Assembly: GCA_002361095.1 (NCBI GenBank) | Contig: DERU01000297.1 | Coordinates: 1 to 6,002 of the forward strand | Source: Lachnospiraceae bacterium UBA3332 | Lineage (GTDB): Bacteria > Bacillota > Clostridia > Lachnospirales > Lachnospiraceae | Length of the DNA stretch: 6,002 bases | Reading direction: 5' to 3' | Shown here: positions 1 through 5,089 of the stretch, one piece after another | Position numbering within the stretch: position 1 is the first letter of the stretch | How the letters are laid out: the number at the start of each line of letters is the position of its first letter | Translations under genes and position numbers: made by a program | The notes under the pieces: generated by a model | What the model was told of the DNA's origin: nothing | Databases searched by the model: none | Seen by the model: only the letters and a program-made list of their open reading frames with translations

Positions 1-12
1 TGGTTTTTCAAC

Positions 13-1155
13 CTATCTCCTCTTCCAATAATTTACCTGGCTGCTTTCCGTCAAAGAATTGTACCTTCCGATCACCTTTTTGGCTTCCTCCTCGGTCTTA
101 AAAACAAACATATATATGCTCACAGACCCCAGGATCCCCTCTGCCACCTTTCTCCTGCGCCACTTTCCGCAGCTGAACTGTACCTGGGCGCCCTGCTCGA
201 TCTTTCCCGGATCATAGCTGTCAACCGGTATGGTAATCTGCTCTTTTGCGGAATCCGGCGCTGCCATCAGCATCATCCGCCGCACCGGCTTTGGCGCATT
301 TTTCCTTGACTCTTCCACCGTAATTTCCCTGTCGGTATTACCGTCATACCAGCTTAAAAGATCGTGCGTATAAATCGTGATTTTCTGGTAACGGATTGCC
401 GTTCCCGGAACCACACCGGTATCCTTGGTCAGATTCTTCACCACGATGTCAAACGTTTTGCCGTCCCTTTTTATACAATTGACGCTTCCCCTCCCGTCCA
501 AATCATGATCCCCCGGCGCCCAATGCACCGCACTGTCATAAATAACCTCGTTATTCACTTCCGCCTTGATGACGATCCCCACAGACCCAAAACTCTCCAC
601 CGGAAACTCCAACACGGAATCCTCACAGCAGACGCAGACAAATTTATAATTGACATCGTCCTCCTCCCGGGTGGAAATCACATCCGTCAGCATCACCGGC
701 TGGAACTTCCCTCTGTTTTTTTCCCCGTCTCCCTCCATATAATCCCGCAGACGGCAGAATACCTTTATTTTGCCGTTATTAAAATAATCCGTGGCAAACC
801 CGATCAGATCGGGGCGTCCGACTGCATCCACGTTCGTAATGATAATTTCGTTTTCCGAATTGATGATCAGTTTTTTGGCGGGATATATCTCCTCCGTCTG
901 CGTTCCCAAAATCCTGTCGGTATATCGCACTTCCCCTTTTTCATCCGGCTTTACCTTCGGCAGAACAAACCTCCAAATATATCCGTCCTCATCCGTACCG
1001 ATAAATCCCTCTGCGGCCAGACGGTTTCTCACATCCTCCAAGCTTAAAAACGCATCCAGGTCCGGATCGGTAACCGACAATTCCTTATCCCCAAATTCCA
1101 AAAAAATCACATCTTCCGCCTTTGTCCCCTTGGAGCATTTCAACCTACACCCCAT
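13..1155 (-). CDS. Unrecognised 380-residue beta-rich protein
   Basis: I do not recognise the family. The protein has no signal peptide and no membrane segment, so it is probably cytoplasmic. Much of it reads as alternating beta-strand sequence, for example KKLIINSENEIIITNV near residues 94-109 and the stretch around 189-265. The N-terminus is MGCRLKC, and there is a CVCC cluster at residues 174-177. Residues 216-221 read DHDLDG, a DxDxDG pattern like the start of a calcium loop, but position 12 is Cys rather than an acidic residue, so metal binding is doubtful. The C-terminal end (about 331-380) is basic and helical (KWRRRK, TEEEAKKVIGRYNSL). The start is supported by AGGAGG at 1163-1168 with 7 nt spacing. 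It lies 22 bp downstream of the araC-type gene on the same strand, which suggests cotranscription. The CDS is confident; the function is unknown. Confidence 0.85.
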   Translation of the reverse strand: MGCRLKCSKGTKAEDVIFLEFGDKELSVTDPDLDAFLSLEDVRNRLAAEGFIGTDEDGYIWRFVLPKVKPDEKGEVRYTDRILGTQTEEIYPAKKLIINSENEIIITNVDAVGRPDLIGFATDYFNNGKIKVFCRLRDYMEGDGEKNRGKFQPVMLTDVISTREEDDVNYKFVCVCCEDSVLEFPVESFGSVGIVIKAEVNNEVIYDSAVHWAPGDHDLDGRGSVNCIKRDGKTFDIVVKNLTKDTGVVPGTAIRYQKITIYTHDLLSWYDGNTDREITVEESRKNAPKPVRRMMLMAAPDSAKEQITIPVDSYDPGKIEQGAQVQFSCGKWRRRKVAEGILGSVSIYMFVFKTEEEAKKVIGRYNSLTESSQVNYWKRR

Positions 1156-1162
1156 ACTGTTT

Positions 1163-1168
1163 CCTCCT
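1163..1168 (-). promoter_or_regulatory. Ribosome binding site of the 380-residue gene
   Basis: On the minus strand the sequence reads AAAAGGAGG, then 7 nt, then ATG ending at 1155. It fills most of the 22-bp gap after the regulator's TGA stop (1178-1180), so the downstream gene has its own full Shine-Dalgarno site rather than relying on coupling. Confidence 0.8.
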
Positions 1169-1177
1169 TTTTGTTTG

Positions 1178-2062
1178 TCATTGCTTTTTCCTGCACTGCG
1201 CCCGGTATACCGAGGGTTTTGCCCGGATCATTTTCAAAAATTCCCGGTTAAAATAGCTGATATTGTTAAATCCGCATAATGTGCAGATTTCACTCACTTT
1301 TTTGTCCGTCTCGGAAAGATACACGCAGCTTTGCAAAAGCCGGTATCTCTTTAAATAGGAAAACGGCGTATTCCCCGTCAGTTCCTTGAACGACCGGCAA
1401 AACTGTCCTTCGCTCATATGCGCCGCACAGGCCAGCATCCTGAGCGTCAGTTCTTCCCCGTAACGAGCGTGAATCAGCCGTACCGCCTCCTGCAGCCGCT
1501 CTGCGGACCTGCCCAAAGTCCGTTCCCCCAAAACCGGTGCAAAACCGTTACGGTACAGATTCTGCCAAATTACCTGCAATAGTCCGATCACCAGCAGTTC
1601 CGAATCCTCCCGTTCCTGTGCCCCCGAAAAAATCCGCGCCAAATCCCCAAGCGCCTCCTGCTGCCATTTTGTCTCCCCGGTCAAATGCAGGCAAAATCCT
1701 GCCGGATTCTGCAGCACCGGCTGCACATATTTACGGAATGCCGCCGTCTGCACCGGATCCACCACCAGTTCCGCCGAAAATACCAGCGCCCTAAAGCTGC
1801 CGGCCCGCGTTCCCCTGGCCCAATGCAGAAGCCCCGGGGGAACAAAGACGGCATCCCCCGCCCGCATGGGGTGGCAAATGTCCTCCACCATAAAATCCAG
1901 GCTGCCGCTTTCCAGAAAGCATAATTCAAACTCCGGATGCCAATGTAAATACAGGGCGCGTTCCCCCCCTTCGTCAAAATTACTTTTATGGATACTGTAA
2001 GGCCTCTCCTTCGTGTTATGCGCAACGCCCTCCCGGTAAACCGCCTTTCCCGGCCTTTCCAT
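1178..2062 (-). CDS. AraC-family transcriptional regulator with cupin sensor domain
   Basis: This is a 294-residue DNA-binding regulator of the usual AraC-family length. The N-terminal part (about 20-110) is an AraC-type cupin: LHWHPEFEL at 39-47 supplies the typical His/Glu cluster, and VPPGLLHW at 74-81 is the second cupin motif. Residues about 180-294 form the double helix-turn-helix domain. The first HTH lies near LTLRMLACAAHMSEGQFCRSF (196-216). The second lies near KVSEICTLCGFNNISYFNREF (245-265), followed by KPSVYR, matching the family's 'G-x-P-xx-YR' end. I start it at 2062 because GGGAGGG sits 6 nt upstream; an in-frame ATG at 2116 has no such site. It is divergent from the GH31 gene and probably senses a sugar to control it. 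The ligand cannot be told from sequence. Confidence 0.92.
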   Translation of the reverse strand: MERPGKAVYREGVAHNTKERPYSIHKSNFDEGGERALYLHWHPEFELCFLESGSLDFMVEDICHPMRAGDAVFVPPGLLHWARGTRAGSFRALVFSAELVVDPVQTAAFRKYVQPVLQNPAGFCLHLTGETKWQQEALGDLARIFSGAQEREDSELLVIGLLQVIWQNLYRNGFAPVLGERTLGRSAERLQEAVRLIHARYGEELTLRMLACAAHMSEGQFCRSFKELTGNTPFSYLKRYRLLQSCVYLSETDKKVSEICTLCGFNNISYFNREFLKMIRAKPSVYRAQCRKKQ

Positions 2063-2068
2063 GCAAGT

Positions 2069-2075
2069 CCCTCCC
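2069..2075 (-). promoter_or_regulatory. Ribosome binding site deciding the araC-type gene start
   Basis: The minus strand reads GGGAGGG followed by 6 nt and the ATG at 2062. This favours the 294-residue product over the 18-residue-longer reading from 2116, whose upstream sequence is AT-rich with no purine-rich site. Confidence 0.7.
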
Positions 2076-2115
2076 GCCTCTTTCCTTTTTTCCCATTGTA
2101 CCGTCAAAATGCCCA

Positions 2116-2144
2116 TATATCAAGATAGTACTACTTTTTGTAAA
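2116..2144 (-). promoter_or_regulatory. Possible promoter of the araC-type gene
   Basis: On the minus strand TTTACA (2139-2144) is followed after 17 bp by GATATA (2116-2121). The -35 is good (5 of 6) and the -10 is weak (3 of 6). The -35 overlaps the first of the three 23-bp-period repeats, so the regulator could repress its own gene. Located by eye only. Confidence 0.35.
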
Positions 2145-2197
2145 TATTCTGGTAGAAAAACCGTAAAAATTGCGATATCCTACAAGTACAAATTGCG
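2140..2197 (+). repeat. Three tandem 12-bp repeats at exact 23-bp period, likely AraC-type operator
   Basis: Copy 1 is GTAAATATTCTG at 2140-2151, copy 2 is GTAAAAATTGCG at 2163-2174, and copy 3 is GTACAAATTGCG at 2186-2197. Copies 2 and 3 match at 11 of 12 positions, and copies 1 and 2 at 9 of 12. Starts are separated by exactly 23 bp each time, about two helical turns, so all copies lie near the same face of the DNA. AraC-family proteins commonly bind direct repeats spaced about two turns apart. The array fills the gap between the divergent regulator and GH31 genes, and copy 3 ends 6 bp before the GH31 AAAGGAGG site. That this is the regulator's binding site is inference. Confidence 0.6.
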
Positions 2198-2203
2198 CAA
2201 AGC

Positions 2204-2211
2204 AAAGGAGG
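2204..2211 (+). promoter_or_regulatory. Ribosome binding site deciding the GH31 start
   Basis: AAAGGAGG lies 8 nt before the ATG at 2220. The open frame runs on upstream to an ATG at 2061, but that extension crosses the control region and the araC-type start, so translation from 2220 is clearly preferred. Confidence 0.85.
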
Positions 2212-2219
2212 GAAATTCC

Positions 2220-4226
2220 ATGCAATTTTTTACCCGCGAGAACGACAGCCTGCTCTTTCGCCAAGACGGGGAAACCGTCCTGATCACCCCCTGGGGCGCA
2301 GACAGCCTGCGTGTACGTTCCACCATCTTAAGCGATTTTGACGACCGGAGCGCCGCACTGCTTCCCCAGCCCGCCGTCCCCGTTGTCATTGACATCGACA
2401 GTCAAAATCCCCGGCACGCCACGCTGCAAAACGGCCGCATCACGGCCGACCTGTATGTACAGGAATGGGGAAACGCCCTGCGCATCACCTACCGCAACCA
2501 ACACGGCAAAATTTTGCTGCAGGAAATTCCAAACGGCGGCGCGCTTGCCCTGAAGGCCCGCCATTTCAAAGCGCTTCCCGGCGGAAGCTTCCGCCTAAAG
2601 GCCAGCTTTACCTCCAACCCGGAAGAAAAGCTGTACGGCATGGGACAGTACCAGCAGGAGATCATGAACCTTAAAGGCTGTAATCTGGAACTTGCGCACC
2701 GCAATTCACAGGCCAGTATCCCGTTCTATGTCTCCAGCCTGGGCTACGGATTTTTGTGGCATAACGCCGCAATCGGCGAAGTCCATTTCGGCAGCAATAC
2801 CACCGAATGGATTGCGGAAGCCACCAAACAGCTGGATTACTGGATTTGCGCCGGTGACACCCCGGCACAAATCGAAGAGGCCTACGCGCAGGCTACCGGC
2901 AAAGCCCCTATGATGCCGGAATACGGTCTGGGCTTCTGGCAGTGCAAGCTGCGTTATTACAATCAGGAACAGGTACTGCAGGTCGCCCGGGAATACAAAA
3001 AGAGGGACATCCCGGTGGATGTTTTCGTCATTGATTACTACCACTGGCTGCGCTGCGGGGACTGGAGCTTCGACCCCGAATTTTTCCCGGATCCCGCCGC
3101 GATGATCAAAGAACTGCATGACATGGGTATGGAAACCATGGTTTCCATCTGGCCGCAGGTGGATTACCGCAGCGAGAACTATGAGGAAATGAAGCAGCAG
3201 GGTCTTTTAGTCAAAAGCGATACCGGCGTGGATGTGCAGATGCTTTTCCACGGCAACAACGTATTCCTGGACGCCACCAATCCCCGCACCCGGGCCTATG
3301 TCTGGGAAAAATGCAAAAAGAACTACGCGGATCTGGGCATCCGGACATTCTGGCTGGACGAGGCGGAACCGGAATTTACGGGCTATGACTTTGGAACCTA
3401 CCGCTACCATGCCGGTCCGGTAGCCGAAACCGGCAACATCTATCCCCGGGAATACGCCCGCCTGTTCTATGAAGGCCAAAAGGCCAGCGGCCAAAAGGAT
3501 ATCGTAAACCTGATCCGCTGCGCATGGGCAGGCAGCCAGCGGTACGGCGCGTTGGTCTGGTCCGGCGACATTATGTCGGATTATGCGGATTTCCGCAAAC
3601 AAATCTGCGCCGGTATCCACATGGGACTGTGCGGTATTCCCTGGTGGACTACCGATATCGGCGGTTTTCACGGCGGTGTCACAGAGTCCGGGGAATTCCG
3701 GGAACTTCTGGTGCGCTGGTTCCAGTTCGGCGCTTTCTGCCCCGTCATGCGCCTGCATGGCTGCCGCCAGCCCGGCAAACGTCTTTTTAAACAGTCCGGC
3801 GAAGAACGGGAAGGAACCGGAGCCGACAATGAAATCTGGAGTTTCGGCGATGACAATTATCCCACGCTGGTGAAATTCATCCGTATCCGGGAATTGATGC
3901 GCGATTACACCAGAAGCCTGATGCGTGAAGCGCACGAAAAAGGTTCCCCGGTCATGCGCGCCCTGTTTTACGAGTTTCCCGCAGACCCTGCCTGCTGGGA
4001 TATCACCGACGAGTACTGCTACGGTTCCGACATTTTGGTGGCCCCGGTGTGCCACGAAAAAGCAAGAAGCCGCAAGGTGTATCTGCCCGCAGGCGCCTCC
4101 TGGGTACACGCAGGCTCCGGACAGACCTACGAAGGCGGACAAACCTATGAGATTGATGCCCCGCTGGAAACCCTGCCGGTGTTTTTGCGGGAGGGCAGGC
4201 AGGAATATCTGATCGGAAAAATCTAA
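2220..4226 (+). CDS. Glycoside hydrolase family 31 enzyme (alpha-xylosidase or alpha-glucosidase)
   Basis: This is a 668-residue retaining alpha-glycosidase with no signal peptide, so it should act in the cytoplasm on imported oligosaccharides. Residues about 1-230 are the N-terminal beta-sandwich, with EKLYGMGQY (136-144) typical of GH31. The (beta/alpha)8 barrel follows from about 234 (PEYGLGFWQCKLRYY). FVIDYYHW (279-286), FWLDEAEPE (377-385), VWSGD (446-450), GIPWWTTDIGGF (472-483) and RLHG (511-514) are family landmarks. By family alignment D380 is the nucleophile and D450 the acid/base. A short C-terminal beta region ends at 668, with no room for an additional DUF5110-type domain. The WLDEAEP form resembles bacterial enzymes often labelled alpha-xylosidase, but substrate cannot be settled by reading. 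The YihQ sulfoquinovosidase QRxxW signature was not seen. It is divergent from, and probably controlled by, the AraC-type regulator, and ends in its own terminator. Confidence 0.95.
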   Translation: MQFFTRENDSLLFRQDGETVLITPWGADSLRVRSTILSDFDDRSAALLPQPAVPVVIDIDSQNPRHATLQNGRITADLYVQEWGNALRITYRNQHGKILLQEIPNGGALALKARHFKALPGGSFRLKASFTSNPEEKLYGMGQYQQEIMNLKGCNLELAHRNSQASIPFYVSSLGYGFLWHNAAIGEVHFGSNTTEWIAEATKQLDYWICAGDTPAQIEEAYAQATGKAPMMPEYGLGFWQCKLRYYNQEQVLQVAREYKKRDIPVDVFVIDYYHWLRCGDWSFDPEFFPDPAAMIKELHDMGMETMVSIWPQVDYRSENYEEMKQQGLLVKSDTGVDVQMLFHGNNVFLDATNPRTRAYVWEKCKKNYADLGIRTFWLDEAEPEFTGYDFGTYRYHAGPVAETGNIYPREYARLFYEGQKASGQKDIVNLIRCAWAGSQRYGALVWSGDIMSDYADFRKQICAGIHMGLCGIPWWTTDIGGFHGGVTESGEFRELLVRWFQFGAFCPVMRLHGCRQPGKRLFKQSGEEREGTGADNEIWSFGDDNYPTLVKFIRIRELMRDYTRSLMREAHEKGSPVMRALFYEFPADPACWDITDEYCYGSDILVAPVCHEKARSRKVYLPAGASWVHAGSGQTYEGGQTYEIDAPLETLPVFLREGRQEYLIGKI

Positions 4227-4254
4227 TGTCCTTATAAAATATAACCGTTTTTCG

Positions 4255-4300
4255 GAATGTCCCTGCCGCCCGCACAGGCGGCAGGGACATTCTGTTTGCT
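4255..4300 (+). terminator. Rho-independent terminator of the GH31 gene
   Basis: GAATGTCCCTGCCGCC (4255-4270) and its exact complement (4277-4292) form a perfect 16-bp stem with a 6-nt CGCACA loop. It is followed on the plus strand by a moderate T-rich run, TGTTTGCTTT. It starts 28 bp after the GH31 stop. On the minus strand the hairpin is followed by CGAAAAACGG, with no T-run, so it looks built for plus-strand transcripts only. Confidence 0.88.
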
Positions 4301-4840
4301 TTAGTTCTCTTCGTCTGCTTTTGCCTGTTTTCCCTTTTTACGCTTTTTTACGGCTTTTTCCTTTTTGGTTTGATTCCCACTGACCGTATCGCTCCATTTC
4401 CGGGATTCGTCACTTATGATCTCCTCCACATTTTTGACATACCTCCCAAAAGCCGTTTCCGCCTCATGGTACGGTTCGCATCCGGCCGCAAATTTCCTCT
4501 GTTCCGCGCTGACAATGGTACAGGTTTTCCGGTACAACTGCCACTTTTCTTTGAGATGGAACAGGCTGATAAGGGAATCCACCAGCAGCCCGCCCCCCGA
4601 CAGCGCCACCACCAGCCATCCGTGATCCTGCAGCTTATCCATTGCCTGCAAAACCGGAATCAGCGCCAAGGCGACGATTTTGACCACGCTCAAAAAATAA
4701 AAATTGTTTTTGCACCAGCGGCTCCTGATATGATAATAGCGGATATAATTTTTAACCGTATCGTCATACTCTTGTTCACGGCTCTCCGCCACGCCATGCA
4801 TCATATATAAATCTATATTTTTCTGCTCTTTAAAAAACAT
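4301..4840 (-). CDS. DUF4231/SLATT-type two-helix membrane protein
   Basis: This 179-residue protein has two hydrophobic helices, about 46-67 (NFYFLSVVKIVALALIPVLQ) and 75-94 (WLVVALSGGGLLVDSLISLF). The short linker between them is preceded by RSRWCKNNFYF and followed by KEKWQLYRKTC. That layout, with R-W-N before helix 1, IPVL at its end, and W-x-x-YR after helix 2, matches my memory of the DUF4231/SLATT family. SLATT proteins are predicted to form membrane pores as effectors in bacterial conflict systems. A long amphipathic helix follows, and the tail (about 158-179) is very lysine-rich. I start at 4840 because AGGAG at 4849-4853 lies 8 nt upstream; an ATG at 4882 would add 14 residues with poorer spacing. 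It is convergent with GH31 and divergent from the TPR-like gene. Family call is moderately sure; function is inferred. Confidence 0.8.
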   Translation of the reverse strand: MFFKEQKNIDLYMMHGVAESREQEYDDTVKNYIRYYHIRSRWCKNNFYFLSVVKIVALALIPVLQAMDKLQDHGWLVVALSGGGLLVDSLISLFHLKEKWQLYRKTCTIVSAEQRKFAAGCEPYHEAETAFGRYVKNVEEIISDESRKWSDTVSGNQTKKEKAVKKRKKGKQAKADEEN

Positions 4841-4848
4841 AGACCCCT

Positions 4849-4853
4849 CTCCT
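4849..4853 (-). promoter_or_regulatory. Ribosome binding site deciding the SLATT-type gene start
   Basis: The minus strand reads GCAGGAGAGGGGTCT and then ATG (4840). AGGAG is 8 nt from this ATG. The earlier in-frame ATG (4882) has only AAGGAC about 13 nt away. Confidence 0.6.
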
Positions 4854-4920
4854 GCGGACACTGCGGTATGTGCAGACACCATAAATCCGCAGCCGTCCTT
4901 TTCATCAATCTTCTACAAAT

Positions 4921-4929
4921 ATCTTAACA
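4921..4929 (-). promoter_or_regulatory. Possible extended -10 element of the SLATT-type gene
   Basis: The minus strand reads TGTTAAGAT, a TGnTAnnAT extended -10 form. No good -35 hexamer lies 16-18 bp upstream. It would give a leader of about 70 nt before the ATG at 4840. Weak evidence, by eye. Confidence 0.3.
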
Positions 4930-4982
4930 TATCCCCTTCCTCTTTGCGCGCCGAATTTTTTGCAATTTGTCGTACAATATAC

Positions 4983-5004
4983 ACAATACCATATTCGGTA
5001 TTGT
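4983..5004. promoter_or_regulatory. 8-6-8 palindrome, possible shared operator
   Basis: ACAATACC (4983-4990) and GGTATTGT (4997-5004) are exact inverted copies around a 6-bp ATATTC spacer. Three more pairs fit just outside after one mismatch (4979-4981 with 5006-5008). It lies between the divergent SLATT-type and TPR-like genes, 85 bp before the TPR-like start. Promoter-like hexamers overlap it: TTGTCG at 4967-4972 with CATATT at 4990-4995 (17-bp spacer), and TACACA at 4980-4985 with TATATT at 5004-5009 (18-bp spacer). That position suits a repressor site. A weak AT-rich hairpin followed by T-rich sequence is an alternative reading. Confidence 0.5.
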
Positions 5005-5058
5005 ATATTTTTCACAAATTTCCCGCCTGAACTTTGGAAAGCCAACCACAACCCTTTA

Positions 5059-5067
5059 TGCTAAAAT
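5059..5067 (+). promoter_or_regulatory. Possible extended -10 element close to the TPR-like gene
   Basis: TGCTAAAAT is a close match to TGnTATAAT (5 of 6 in the hexamer). Used as a promoter it would start the transcript near 5074, right at the Shine-Dalgarno site (5074-5081), leaving a leader of only about 16 nt. The promoter-like hexamers near the palindrome at 4983-5004 are an alternative. Confidence 0.3.
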
Positions 5068-5089
5068 GAAGGAAAAGGAGGCGTTCGCC

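Noticed and set aside
646..690. Possible metal or zinc site from the CVCC cluster in the 380-residue protein
   Set aside because: No paired Cys/His set at typical spacing was found elsewhere in the protein.
1203..1212. Perfect 10-bp palindrome CGGTATACCG
   Set aside because: It lies in the coding end of the araC-type gene (SVYR), where the codons explain it; too short to claim as an operator alone.
364..1279. Plus-strand open frames of 227 and 162 residues opposite the 380-residue gene and the araC-type 3' end
   Set aside because: No good ribosome binding site was seen, and both overlap genes with strong Shine-Dalgarno sites on the other strand.
2061..2219. 53-residue N-terminal extension of the GH31 protein
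   Set aside because: It crosses the divergent control region and repeats, has no suitable ribosome binding site, and the ATG at 2220 has AAAGGAGG at ideal spacing.
3207..4142. 311-residue open frame antisense to the GH31 gene
   Set aside because: It lies wholly inside a well-supported enzyme gene, has low-complexity composition typical of antisense shadow frames, and no convincing family motif.
4370..4810. 146-residue plus-strand open frame opposite the SLATT-type gene
   Set aside because: It is antisense to a gene with clear membrane helices and a good start site; no ribosome binding site or family features.
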